Part shown: positions 1 to 7,947 of the stretch, in pieces | Numbering within the stretch: the stretch's first letter is position 1 | How the letters are laid out: every line of letters starts with the position of its first letter | From: an uncultured Collinsella sp. | GTDB lineage: Bacteria; Actinomycetota; Coriobacteriia; Coriobacteriales; Coriobacteriaceae | DNA: 14,786 nt | Direction: 5' to 3' | Assembly: GCA_934654625.1 (NCBI GenBank) | Contig: CAKUGM010000040.1 | Coordinates: forward strand, 1-14,786 | Program-made: the position numbers and the translations under genes | Notes under the pieces: generated by a model | Databases searched by the model: none | Seen by the model: only the letters and a program-made list of their open reading frames with translations | What the model was told of the DNA's origin: nothing

Positions 1-1182
1 GGCGTGGTTGCCGCCATCGTGCTCATCGCCGTCATCGCGACCGTCGTCATGAACTCAAAGCCGCAATCAGCAAACGAGCCCGTGCTCGAGATGGTCCAGG
101 AAGGCACGTTCATCACCTCAGTTGAGGCAAAAGGCCAACTCAAGCCCATCTCGGCATCGGTGGTCTCCCCCACCGTCGATGGAACCGTGGCAGAGATCAA
201 CGTCCAGGCGGGACAGCAGGTCCAAGCCGGCGACGTGCTCATGACCATCAAAAACGACGACCTTGATCGCGATGTGGCCGAGGCTCAGCGGGCCCTCGCC
301 GCGGCGCAGGACGATCTGACCGCCGCGAAGAAGGCCCTGGGCGCCGCGCAAAACGCCCCCGCCATCGATGACGAAGGCAATCCCGTCTCCACCGATACCT
401 CCTCGGAGAAAAGCGCCGTCTCGAGCGCCCAGCGTTCCGTAGAATCTGCCCAAGCGGCCCTCGACCAGGCCAATGCCCGTGCCGCCGAGCGCACCGTGAA
501 GGCGTCCAGCTCGGGCAGCATCGTGGAACTCAACGCCAAGGTTGGCGCCACTGTCTCGGGCGGCATGGTCATGGGCGAAGGCGACACCAGCGGCGGCAAG
601 CAGTGCATGCAGATCGCCGATCTCTCCAAGATGAAAGTGACGGTCCAGGTGGGCGAAAAAGATATCGCAAAGATCGCCGTGGGCCAAACCGCCGACGTCA
701 CCTATCCCGCGTTCCCCGACATCGTGAGCCAGGGAACCGTCACCGCCATCGCCTCGGTGGCAAGCGGAGATTCCGACTATGACGGCGGCAACGTGAACTT
801 CGACGTCGATATCCTCATCGATGCTCCCGACAATCGCCTGAAGCCCGGCATGACCGCCGAGGTCTCGATCATCACCGAACAGCTGGACAACGTTGTCATG
901 GTTCCGACCCTCGCTCTCATGGCCGGTGATGGCGACACATACTACGTCAACCTGGCAACCGACGAGACGGGCACCGAGACCCGCCGCGTCGAAGTTACCA
1001 TCGTGACCCAAAATGACGATGAGGCTGTGGTGGGCAAGGTCGAAACCGAATACGACGACCAAGGCAACGAGATCAACCCGAATGTTCCCGTGACCAAGCT
1101 GCGCGACGGCGATACGCTCGTGGTCGACACGGGGTCCGGCAGCTCCAGCGATGCAGACGCCTCCACCTACGAGGATATGTAA
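1..1182 (+). CDS. Efflux membrane-fusion adaptor (HlyD/MacA/YknX-like), 5' partial
   Basis: This is the extracytoplasmic adaptor subunit of a MacB-type ABC efflux system. The frame is open to the left edge, and the GTG at base 4 lies inside a hydrophobic segment, so the true start is upstream. Counting from that GTG, residues 2-16 form a membrane anchor. Residues about 38-70 look like the first half of a biotinyl-lipoyl domain (SPTVDGTVAEI, then GQQVQAGDVL). Residues about 75-163 are Ala/Gln/Glu/Lys-rich and predict a coiled-coil hairpin. The lipoyl second half follows (GSIVELNAKVGATV), then beta-barrel and membrane-proximal regions to about residue 375, with an acidic, Ser-rich tail. The stop TAA shares one base with the ATG of the ATPase gene, indicating one coupled operon. 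Substrate cannot be read from sequence; antimicrobial peptides, macrolides or lipids are the family options. Family call is firm. Confidence 0.93.
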   Translation, partial: GVVAAIVLIAVIATVVMNSKPQSANEPVLEMVQEGTFITSVEAKGQLKPISASVVSPTVDGTVAEINVQAGQQVQAGDVLMTIKNDDLDRDVAEAQRALAAAQDDLTAAKKALGAAQNAPAIDDEGNPVSTDTSSEKSAVSSAQRSVESAQAALDQANARAAERTVKASSSGSIVELNAKVGATVSGGMVMGEGDTSGGKQCMQIADLSKMKVTVQVGEKDIAKIAVGQTADVTYPAFPDIVSQGTVTAIASVASGDSDYDGGNVNFDVDILIDAPDNRLKPGMTAEVSIITEQLDNVVMVPTLALMAGDGDTYYVNLATDETGTETRRVEVTIVTQNDDEAVVGKVETEYDDQGNEINPNVPVTKLRDGDTLVVDTGSGSSSDADASTYEDM

Positions 1183-1976
1183 TGCGCCCCGTCATCGACA
1201 TCCGCAACGTGCATCGCATCTTTGAGAGCGAGGCCGGTTGCGCGCACATCCTCCATAACGTGAGCCTGGCCGTAGAGGCAGGTGAGTTCGTGGCGATCAC
1301 CGGCCCCTCGGGCTCGGGCAAATCGACGCTCATGAACATCCTTGGTTGCCTGGACAAGCCAACCGCTGGCGACTACTTCCTGCAAGGGCTCAACGTGGCT
1401 GAGCTCGATGACGACGAGCTCACCGAGGTGCGTGCCCTGAGCATCGGTTTTGTCTTTCAGAGCTTCAACTTGCTGCCGCGCCTCTCGGTCATCGAGAACG
1501 TAATGCTCCCCCTCTCCTACACCAACGTGCCGCGCTCCCAGCGCGAGATGCGCGCTGTCCATGCACTGCAGGCGGTAACGCTTCCCGTCGACCACTGGGA
1601 CCATCGCATATCCGAGCTTTCGGGCGGCCAAATGCAACGCGTCGCCATCGCGCGAGCGCTCGTCAACGATCCGCCCATCATCCTGGCCGATGAGCCCACG
1701 GGAAACCTCGACTCGACCACGGGGGCACTCGTTATGGAGACGTTCCATAAGCTCCAAAAGCGCGGCAAAACCATCGTGCTCATCACGCACGACCCCGGCA
1801 TCGCCGCCGAAGCCGACCGAGCCGTGACCATCCGTGACGGCCGCCTACACGCAGGCGCCTATATTCCGGGCGCGGCGCACACGCGAAGTGCCGCCAACGC
1901 TGCCGCCGTCAACGGATTTCGCTCGGACATCGCCGCACTTCCTACCTTGCAGCCACGAGAGGGGGCGACGTCATGA
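1182..1976 (+). CDS. MacB/LolD/YknY-like ABC transporter ATP-binding protein
   Basis: This is the ATPase subunit that powers the FtsX-like permease encoded next. All ABC motifs are present: Walker A GPSGSGKST (41-49), Q-loop Gln93 in VFQSFNLLP, signature LSGGQ (146-150), Walker B ILADEP with catalytic Glu171, and switch His203. The DEPTGNLDS sequence after Walker B is typical of the MacB/LolD/FtsE group. At 264 aa it exceeds the usual roughly 230 aa because of an Ala-rich tail after about residue 220 that matches no motif I know. The ATG overlaps the adaptor stop (TAATG), and its TGA overlaps the permease ATG (ATGA). Expression is therefore probably coupled to both neighbours, and the regulatory region lies outside the window. 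Confidence 0.96.
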   Translation: MRPVIDIRNVHRIFESEAGCAHILHNVSLAVEAGEFVAITGPSGSGKSTLMNILGCLDKPTAGDYFLQGLNVAELDDDELTEVRALSIGFVFQSFNLLPRLSVIENVMLPLSYTNVPRSQREMRAVHALQAVTLPVDHWDHRISELSGGQMQRVAIARALVNDPPIILADEPTGNLDSTTGALVMETFHKLQKRGKTIVLITHDPGIAAEADRAVTIRDGRLHAGAYIPGAAHTRSAANAAAVNGFRSDIAALPTLQPREGATS

Positions 1977-3190
1977 GCACCCGCGATTTGATGCGCGAGG
2001 CATTGCACTCGCTTGAGTCCAACAAGGGCAGAAGCCTGCTCACCATCTTGGGCATCGTCATCGGCATCGCCTCGGTCATCGCCATGACATCGCTCATTGG
2101 CGGCATCCAAAATGGCCTCATCGACAGCCTGGGCCTCAATGCGGCACGCATGGTCCGAATCTTCTGCTCCAAAGAACTCACCGAATCTGACATCGAGAAG
2201 CTGCGCAAGACAATCCCGCAGATCGAGCAGATAGGCCTCATCGACGAGGCTTATGCCGAATATCAAAAGGGCAACACCACATACAGCATCTCGGTCGAGG
2301 GTATGGATATCTCCGTACTCAAGATGAAGGGGTACGACACCCCCATTTGCGGACGTTCCTATACCGAAGCCGAAATCAAAGCCGGTACGCGCGTTGCGAT
2401 GATCGGCCGCGGCGGCGCCGAGCAGCTCTTTGGGCAAAATTTAGAAGATGCTCTGGGCAAGACGATCAAGGTCTCAAGCGGCGAGGTGCGCATCATCGGT
2501 GTAGTCGAAAGCGGTGACGAATCTTTGGGATGGCTCACGCTTGTCATGCCAAGAACGGCGATCGCCAGCCTTTATTCCGATGGCTATACACCGTCCCCCA
2601 ACGCGGCGGCCCTTGCGCGAGAGGATGTCGACGTGGACGAGCTCTGCGGCATTGTCGAGACAAAGGTTCGCGAGCTCAAAGATATAAGTAGCGACGACGA
2701 GTACGACATCGTCGAGGTCAACTCCATGAAGAGAGCCATCGACGCCATGAATTCCTTTATGGGCTCGTTCTCGCTCATCATGGGCGCCGTGGCGGGCATC
2801 TCGCTTTTGGTGGGCGGCATCGGCATCATGAACATGATGCTCACCAACGTCACGGAGCGTATCCGCGAGATTGGTATCCGCCGCGCACTCGGCGCGAGCA
2901 GGCGCGATATCACGGCCCAGTTCTTGGCCGAATCATCGGCGATATGCATCACGGGCGGCATCCTAGGCGTGGTCATCGGATACCTGCTTGCCTGGGCGCT
3001 GACGATTTTTGCCGCAAACTCCGGCATCCTGAGTGAGCTTGGCACAAGCGGGGGCATCGCCCCGAGCTTCTCCATCACGACGGTGCTGCTCGCCTTTGCG
3101 GTATCAGTAGGTATAGGCGTGATCTTTGGCTTCTACCCCGCTCGCCGGGCAGCAAAGCTCGACCCGGTGGAGTGCCTGAGGTATCAGTAG
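1973..3190 (+). CDS. MacB/FtsX-like ABC transporter permease
   Basis: This is the membrane subunit of the tripartite exporter, 405 aa, typical for YknZ/MacB-core permeases. The N-terminal pattern EALHSLESNKGRSLLTILG followed by a hydrophobic helix (about 20-42) is the MacB_PCD signature. Residues about 45-260 form the extracytoplasmic domain. Three more helices follow at about 265-290, 318-345 and 365-390 (FtsX domain), with the conserved cytoplasmic stretch TERIREIGIRRALGA before the third helix. The C-terminus ends in PARRAAKLDPVECLRYQ, the classic FtsX-family ending. A GAGGGGG ribosome site lies about 7 bases before the ATG, which overlaps the ATPase stop by 4 bases. Gram-positive relatives work without an outer-membrane channel. 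Substrate is unknown. Confidence 0.95.
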   Translation: MSTRDLMREALHSLESNKGRSLLTILGIVIGIASVIAMTSLIGGIQNGLIDSLGLNAARMVRIFCSKELTESDIEKLRKTIPQIEQIGLIDEAYAEYQKGNTTYSISVEGMDISVLKMKGYDTPICGRSYTEAEIKAGTRVAMIGRGGAEQLFGQNLEDALGKTIKVSSGEVRIIGVVESGDESLGWLTLVMPRTAIASLYSDGYTPSPNAAALAREDVDVDELCGIVETKVRELKDISSDDEYDIVEVNSMKRAIDAMNSFMGSFSLIMGAVAGISLLVGGIGIMNMMLTNVTERIREIGIRRALGASRRDITAQFLAESSAICITGGILGVVIGYLLAWALTIFAANSGILSELGTSGGIAPSFSITTVLLAFAVSVGIGVIFGFYPARRAAKLDPVECLRYQ

Positions 3191-3197
3191 GGTATTT

Positions 3198-3231
3198 GGG
3201 CAGGCGCCTGCCGGACGCTGGATGCCTGCCC
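3198..3231 (+). terminator. Hairpin downstream of the efflux operon (possible terminator)
   Basis: GGGCAGGC (3198-3205) is the exact inverse of GCCTGCCC (3224-3231), and an alternative perfect 14-base palindrome lies at 3199-3212. It starts 8 bases after the permease stop. No T-tract follows, so intrinsic termination would be weak; it could equally be an mRNA 3'-stabilising hairpin. Confidence 0.3.
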
Positions 3232-3360
3232 TCTCAACGCGACAGAACGAACCGTGCGGCTTTGCCACCGTTCCAAAACGGGACCTAAGGGTCTAGGCAC
3301 AAACAGTGGGCCTCGCGCATACTTGATGGCAACAGCCCACGCGTTAAGGAGGCTCACCCT

Positions 3361-4698
3361 ATGGACGAGTTCTTTGCCATCAAGTGTCAAAACTGCGGCG
3401 GCCCCATGTATTCGCACCAGGCTAACCGCTCATTCGAGTGCGCCTACTGCGGGACGACCATACCGTGGGTTCCGGGCGCGGGAGAACCCAAGAGCGCCTT
3501 GGGCATTCGTCACCAGCCGCTTCAAGTTGTCGACGGTCTGCTCAAGCTCACCCATGTCTCGCAGCTTGAGAAACCGGAAGACCCCGATTGGTATTTCTTC
3601 AATCCCCATTGGCGCAACCAATCGGTGCTCGAGCATCTCCTGTGGGAAGACCGCGCCACCGCTTCCGAGTACCAAGAAGCCGAGCACGTGACCATCCCTT
3701 GCCCATTTTGCGGTGCGGCCTTTGAGGGCTCGTCGACGCAGCGCGTGTTCGAGTGCCCGTCGTGCGGCAATAAAATCGGCGTCGCCGACTTGCTCAAGCC
3801 CGGTACATTCAGCAAGCGACTGACCATGGGCGTTGGCGCGGAATACGTACCTGAACAGGGAATCCCTTGCGCGATTACCGAGCAACAGGCGCGCGCCAAT
3901 GCTTTGCACCTCGTGCGTCAATACCCCGATGCCTTTGCGGGCCATAACGTAGAAGACGCCATCCAAAACGATATGATGCTCTTCTACTTCCCCATGGCGC
4001 TTGCAGACCTGCGCATGATGGCGTCCTTCCCGGGCAAGGGCCTAAGCAAAGAAGCGCTGGTATATTACGAAGTGCTCGACTGGGCGTACCCCCGCGCCAA
4101 TTACCTGGACGTTCGCCTGATGGGTATCCTCGAGCCCTGGGATTTCTCAAAGGTCGCTCCGTTCGATCCTGCCATGCAAGAAGGCGATTTCCGTGTAATC
4201 GCAGTCGACGCTTCGACCAAAGACAATGTCGTTATCGACAAGCTGGCGCTCGATATCGCGGGCAACGACGCCGAGTCTGCTCTGGGGTTCAACAAGAAGA
4301 GCATCCGCAAATGGGCTCGCAAGGCGCGCAAGCATAAGGACGGCCTGGTCATGGTGCCCGTGTACTTTGTTGACCGTCCGGCGGCGGATGGTCGAGACGG
4401 TGAACAGGTGCGCATCGCCGTCAATGGACAGACCGGTCGCGCGGCAGCGGTGGTGTTCAGCGAAAAGCGCGAGACGCATATCGTGGCGCCCCTCAATCCG
4501 AGTCTGCGCCTTTCGAGCGAAAGCACCGTGCATGCAACGCCCGTCGAGGTCAAGTACGTCAAATCGCCGTTCTTGTACCAGATTGTCCGCCGAGGCGGCG
4601 AGGGTACCGGACAACAGGCTGCAACGGCAAGCCAGGGTGCTTATCGGGAGGAAAAGACCAAGCGCAGGGGTCTTTTCGGCGCGATTTTTGGAAAGTAG
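3361..4698 (+). CDS. Double zinc-ribbon protein of unknown function
   Basis: A 445-aa cytoplasmic-looking protein with two treble-cysteine modules. The first is C9-x2-C12 with C27-x2-C30; the second is C114-x2-C117 with C132-x2-C135. Each pair of CxxCG knuckles is about 15 residues apart, the geometry of a zinc ribbon. No signal peptide or clear membrane helix is visible. The remaining 300 residues are mixed alpha/beta and I do not recognise a catalytic motif. The C-terminus is a short basic/hydrophobic tail (KRRGLFGAIFGK) that could be a membrane-contacting amphipathic helix; that is inference. The AAGGAGG ribosome site 7-8 bases before the ATG fixes the start. It lies 170 bases after the efflux operon and is probably a separate transcription unit. 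It could be a nucleic-acid-binding or stress-related scaffold, but the sequence does not say which. Confidence 0.85.
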   Translation: MDEFFAIKCQNCGGPMYSHQANRSFECAYCGTTIPWVPGAGEPKSALGIRHQPLQVVDGLLKLTHVSQLEKPEDPDWYFFNPHWRNQSVLEHLLWEDRATASEYQEAEHVTIPCPFCGAAFEGSSTQRVFECPSCGNKIGVADLLKPGTFSKRLTMGVGAEYVPEQGIPCAITEQQARANALHLVRQYPDAFAGHNVEDAIQNDMMLFYFPMALADLRMMASFPGKGLSKEALVYYEVLDWAYPRANYLDVRLMGILEPWDFSKVAPFDPAMQEGDFRVIAVDASTKDNVVIDKLALDIAGNDAESALGFNKKSIRKWARKARKHKDGLVMVPVYFVDRPAADGRDGEQVRIAVNGQTGRAAAVVFSEKRETHIVAPLNPSLRLSSESTVHATPVEVKYVKSPFLYQIVRRGGEGTGQQAATASQGAYREEKTKRRGLFGAIFGK

Positions 4699-4872
4699 CC
4701 GAATGACCCGACAGAACGCGCAGCCAAGGCGCCGCCGCAGCATATCTGCCGGCACTGCCTCTTTTGTTGACGTCGGTGTTGGCGTCGTCCTTAACCGGCG
4801 CCACCCGGGGTGGGCGGCAGGCTTGGCGCGCTCGCGGACATACCGACCATCGAAAACGATGCTGTTCCTGGA

Positions 4873-4970
4873 TGATTGGCGGTTTTTGAAACGTCCTAGG
4901 ACCAGATAAGATCTGATTCTGCACGATTATCCGCCACTCATTTTGAAATGCACGTTTTGCCGCCACTCAT
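4873..4970 (+). repeat. Intergenic repeat block, copy A
   Basis: It opens with TGGCGGTTTTTGAAACG (4877-4893) and closes with two inverted CCGCCACTC units starting at 4931 and 4960. Bases 4915-4943 (29 bases) are identical to 5097-5125 in copy B, and the element order and internal spacing match exactly, offset by 182 bases. The forward unit is degenerate at its left edge (GATTGGCGG in place of GAGTGGCGG). It is probably one member of a dispersed family, but this window shows only these two copies. Confidence 0.7.
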
Positions 4971-5040
4971 CGATCGGTGAGCATTAGGTCGAGCATCGCC
5001 TCGATGCCACCCCTGGTATCCAGAACAAGTGGCGGTTTTT
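4960..5040 (+). terminator. Multi-hairpin structure ending in a T-run (terminator or structured RNA candidate)
   Basis: CCGCCACT (4960-4967) pairs with AGTGGCGG (5028-5035), and five more T residues follow (5036-5040). The closed loop contains a second hairpin GCATCG-CCT-CGATGC (4993-5007) and a third CTGG-TAT-CCAG (5013-5023). A closing stem, internal hairpins and a T-run fit a large + strand terminator for the zinc-ribbon transcript or the 3' end of a small RNA. Folding was done by eye only. Confidence 0.35.
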
Positions 5041-5055
5041 CGAACATCTCTCGAC

Positions 5056-5153
5056 GAGTGGCGGTTTTTGAAACGCCGCTGGACTAAATTCGACCCGATT
5101 CTGCACGATTATCCGCCACTCATTTCAAAATGAACGATTAACCGCCACTCGTT
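5056..5153 (+). repeat. Intergenic repeat block, copy B
   Basis: It has the same architecture as copy A: GAGTGGCGG (5056-5064) running into TTTTTGAAACG, a 29-base stretch identical to copy A, then inverted CCGCCACTC at 5113-5121 and 5142-5150. Here the outer GAGTGGCGG pairs perfectly over nine bases with CCGCCACTC at 5113-5121, or over eleven bases with the unit at 5142. The block can therefore fold back on itself in RNA or single-stranded DNA. A further forward unit sits 29 bases upstream at 5029. Confidence 0.7.
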
Positions 5154-5207
5154 AACAAGAAAAGCGGCCCAGAATTCCACCCGCGGGCAACCAACCGCAC
5201 GAGCCCG

Positions 5208-7010
5208 CTACGCCTCCAGGAAAGCGCCGGTCTGGCGACCCCACAAGCTCGCATACTCGCCGTCCGCATCCACAAGCTGCGCGTGCGTGCCGTCCTCAAC
5301 AATCTTGCCGTCGGCAAGCACCACAATGCGATCGAGCGCCGCCACCGTGGAGAGGCGGTGCGCCACCACAATCGAGGTGCGCCCACGCATGAGGTTCTCG
5401 AGTGCCTCCTGCACCAGCGCCTCGGATTCACTGTCGAGAGCAGACGTTGCCTCGTCAAGCACCAGGATCGGAGCGTCGGTCAAAATGGCGCGCGCGATAG
5501 CCACGCGCTGACGCTGACCGCCCGAAAGCTTAACGCCGCGCTCGCCCACCATGGTGTCAAACCCTTGCGGCAGACGGTCGATAAACTCGGTCGCATTAGA
5601 CAGACGGGCCGCCTCGTGAATCTGCTCATCAGTAGCATCGGGGCGCCCATAGGCGATGTTCTCACGAATGGAACGATGGAACAGCAGAGCCTCCTGCGGC
5701 ACATAGGCAACCTGACGGCGCAGACTTTGCTGGGTGCAACGCGAAACGTCCTGCCCATCCACGAGCACGCGGCCATCCTGGACGTCGTCCAGGCGAAGCA
5801 ACAGCTTGGTGAGCGTCGTTTTACCCGAGCCCGATTTTCCCACCAGGCCCACACGCTGGCCCGCCGTCACATGCAACGTAAGGTCGTCGAACACGCTCTC
5901 GCCCGTTGCGGCATCGCGATAGGCAAAGCTCAGATGCTCGAAATCAATCGCGCCCTCACGCACCTTGAGCTCCGGCGCACCCTCATCGTCTGCCACCAAG
6001 CGTGGCTCATCCAACACGCGCGTCATCTCGGCGGCATCGCCCAGCGCACGGTTGACGCGCTGCATCATGGAGCTCACGTAGTTGAGGCGCATGGTGAGGT
6101 TGTACGTGTAGGTGAAAATCATAACAAGCGAACCGGCAGAAATACCAAACCACGCATTGCCACCCGCCACGAAAACGCTCACCACGGCCATGGTGATAAC
6201 AATAAGGCCGGAAGTCGTGAAGTTGCGCTGCATCATGGCGTGCATCGAAACCGTCTCGGCATCACGCGCGGCGCGATCGGCGGTGTCGAACAAGTCGCGT
6301 TCAAAGTCTTCTCGACCGCAGGTTTTAACGGCCAAGATATTGGTCACGGCGTCGGAAAGCACACCCGAGAGTTTATTTTGCGCAGCGGACGTAGCGGCAG
6401 ATAACGGCATGATGCGCTTGTACATCACCCACACGAATGCAATATAGACGATCATGATGAGGACCAGAATCGCCGTGAACAGCGGCACCACCGGTGCCAG
6501 GGATGCAACCGTGCAAATAACCGAGGTAATCGTGGGAATCAGCGAGTAGACGGTTACGTCCACCAGGCCAGTGTAGCCACTCATGAAGCGGCTCGTCTGG
6601 CTCACGAGCGACCCACCAAAACGGCTGGTGTGGAACGTCATGGACTGGTTGGAGAGCGTGTCGAAGCACAGGCGCGCCAGATGATAATTGCCGGCGATCT
6701 CGAGTTTGTAGACGGTATAGTCCTGCAGCTTGGAGAGAATCTGGCCCGCCAGGTTAACGAGCACGAGCGCGAGAATATACGGTCCAAAAACCTCGAATAC
6801 CTGGTCACCCGCCACGGGACCGGCTTGAACGCGGTCGACGATGAGTGCCATGACATAGGTGTTGGCGAACGTGAGCAAGAAAATGTAGCCCGCAGACGAA
6901 AACACCGAAAGGAAGACGATCAGCGGCTGCGTGCGCGTGACGTCCCAAAATCGCCGCAGCGTTCGACGCACGGTCGATCGCTTGAGCGGGCTGGTGCTTC
7001 GCTGAGACAT
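5208..7010 (-). CDS. ABC exporter half-transporter (fused permease-ATPase, MsbA/MDR-like)
   Basis: A 600-aa type IV ABC exporter: a six-helix membrane domain (about residues 28-315) fused to a nucleotide-binding domain. Motifs seen are Walker A GKSGSGKT (391-398), signature LSGGQ (495-499), Walker B ILVLDE with catalytic Glu520, D-loop SALD, and switch His551 in VVAHRLST, so both composite ATP sites would be competent in a homodimer. Length is normal. An AAAGGAAG ribosome site precedes the ATG. No second half-transporter is adjacent (the divergent neighbour is a GNAT enzyme), so it probably acts as a homodimer or pairs with a distant partner. Members export drugs, lipids or peptides; there is no N-terminal C39 peptidase domain, so a bacteriocin processing-exporter is unlikely. 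Transcription converges on the repeat array. Confidence 0.95.
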   Translation of the reverse strand: MSQRSTSPLKRSTVRRTLRRFWDVTRTQPLIVFLSVFSSAGYIFLLTFANTYVMALIVDRVQAGPVAGDQVFEVFGPYILALVLVNLAGQILSKLQDYTVYKLEIAGNYHLARLCFDTLSNQSMTFHTSRFGGSLVSQTSRFMSGYTGLVDVTVYSLIPTITSVICTVASLAPVVPLFTAILVLIMIVYIAFVWVMYKRIMPLSAATSAAQNKLSGVLSDAVTNILAVKTCGREDFERDLFDTADRAARDAETVSMHAMMQRNFTTSGLIVITMAVVSVFVAGGNAWFGISAGSLVMIFTYTYNLTMRLNYVSSMMQRVNRALGDAAEMTRVLDEPRLVADDEGAPELKVREGAIDFEHLSFAYRDAATGESVFDDLTLHVTAGQRVGLVGKSGSGKTTLTKLLLRLDDVQDGRVLVDGQDVSRCTQQSLRRQVAYVPQEALLFHRSIRENIAYGRPDATDEQIHEAARLSNATEFIDRLPQGFDTMVGERGVKLSGGQRQRVAIARAILTDAPILVLDEATSALDSESEALVQEALENLMRGRTSIVVAHRLSTVAALDRIVVLADGKIVEDGTHAQLVDADGEYASLWGRQTGAFLEA

Positions 7011-7233
7011 GGGCTTCCTTTCGCTGATAATGGGCGATGGTTATTGTTGCACATTTAAAGGCAGAACGGACGACGGCACAGCACAGGCGATACGGCAGCG
7101 CCCAGCGGCCCGCCCCGCGGCATCACGCGCTGCCCGTCGATATTCGCCCGCCGAGGCCCACCGTTATTGTCCAGAAACATCCCTGTGCCACAATTCGAAG
7201 CAGCACAATCCATATATGCGGAGGCGAATCGCC

Positions 7234-7821
7234 TTGGAAATACAAGTAAATGACGATGTGACGTTGCGCGATATTCGCCAGGAAGACATCGCCGACTACA
7301 TCCGATGGGAAACCGTCGAGACCGAATGGCAACTTTGGGATGCCCCTTGGCTCTACGAAAATCGCACCCCCGAGCAATGCGAGCGCGAGCTCAAAGAATA
7401 TGTCGAGAAACTCGAACGCTGGGTTTCCGAAGCATCCGAGTATTCCGATTCGAGCATCCGCGGCCGTTTTGAGATTGACTACCGGGGCGAACACGTGGGC
7501 TCCTGCGCGAGCTATCCGATTGACAGCGACTGCACTATCTTGGACGGGTGCGATGCGAAGTCCCTCGGCAGGGCAATTGGCATCTGCGTGTTTGACCCCC
7601 AACACCGCCGGCGAAGCATTGCAACCGCAGCGCTCACGGGCCTTATAGACTATCTCAAGGCCCGTGGCAGCCAGCGCATCTTCACCCAAACCTGGTCGGG
7701 CAACGAGCGCATGATCGCATTAGCGCAAAAGCTCGGCTTCGCAGAGTACAGACGGAAAGAGCGAATCCGCCAGGTACGCGGTGGCACCTACGACGGATTG
7801 ACCTTCGAGCTGATGCGCTAG
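7234..7821 (+). CDS. GNAT-family N-acetyltransferase
   Basis: A predicted 195-aa acetyl-CoA-dependent acetyltransferase of the RimJ/RimL-like type. It opens with the typical VTLRDIRQEDIADYIRWE segment. The acetyl-CoA motif A region is GRAIGICVFDPQHRRRSIATAAL, where the usual Q/R-x-x-G-x-G/A loop appears as HRRRSIA, slightly degenerate. The C-terminal helix NERMIALAQKLGFAEYRRKERIR is the family's N-x-x-x-x-x-x-x-KLGF hallmark. I chose the TTG at 7234 because GGAGG lies 8-10 bases upstream. The frame also offers ATG at 7216 and reaches 7009, but the upstream translation is Arg/Ala/Pro-rich, has no suitable ribosome site and runs into the divergent promoter region. The acceptor (ribosomal protein, antibiotic, other amine) is unknown. 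Confidence 0.88.
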   Translation: MEIQVNDDVTLRDIRQEDIADYIRWETVETEWQLWDAPWLYENRTPEQCERELKEYVEKLERWVSEASEYSDSSIRGRFEIDYRGEHVGSCASYPIDSDCTILDGCDAKSLGRAIGICVFDPQHRRRSIATAALTGLIDYLKARGSQRIFTQTWSGNERMIALAQKLGFAEYRRKERIRQVRGGTYDGLTFELMR

Positions 7822-7947
7822 GCGGAACGATATGGACTCAAAAAGAGAGGATAGAGCTCTGCCCCAATAGCAAACAGCAATCTTCACCGTCCAGCAATCA
7901 CTTTATAATGGCCGAAGGCGAGCAACCCATTAATGGCCGCAGCACAG

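Larger units (their letters stand above)
4699..5207. other. 509-base convergent intergenic region carrying the GTGGCGG array
   Basis: This is the gap between the 3' ends of the zinc-ribbon gene and the ABC exporter gene. The first 170 bases show no convincing feature. From 4873 on it holds seven copies of a TGGCGG core: three on + (4876-4882, 5029-5035, 5058-5064) and four on - (4931-4939, 4960-4968, 5113-5121, 5142-5150). Open frames crossing it have composition and repeat content that argue against coding. Confidence 0.7.

Noticed and set aside
118..1062. A 314-codon - strand frame opposite the adaptor gene
   Set aside because: It lies entirely antisense to a gene with clear family motifs; the His/Gly/Asp-rich composition is typical of the antisense of GC-rich coding DNA.
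4787..4815. GC-rich CCACCC/GGGTGG inverted sequence as a terminator for the zinc-ribbon gene
   Set aside because: Perfect pairing would leave a loop of one base and no T-run follows.
4559..4966. A - strand frame running from the repeat array into the zinc-ribbon gene, and a + strand frame from 4703 to 4909
   Set aside because: Both derive part of their sequence from the intergenic repeat and part from antisense or shadow sequence, without a ribosome site or domain.
4873..5153. CRISPR array or transposon ends as an explanation for the repeats
   Set aside because: Units occur in both orientations with no regular unique spacers. There is no cas gene, no transposase frame and no target-site duplication visible.
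5283..6404. A 373-codon + strand frame opposite the ABC exporter
   Set aside because: Antisense to the exporter's ATPase and membrane domains; His/Arg-rich with no motif. The - strand gene carries all ABC signatures.
7009..7233. N-terminal extension of the GNAT frame back to an ATG at 7009
   Set aside because: The extension overlaps the divergent ABC exporter start, translates to Arg/Ala/Pro-rich sequence outside the GNAT fold, and lacks a ribosome site. The TTG at 7234 has GGAGG in position.
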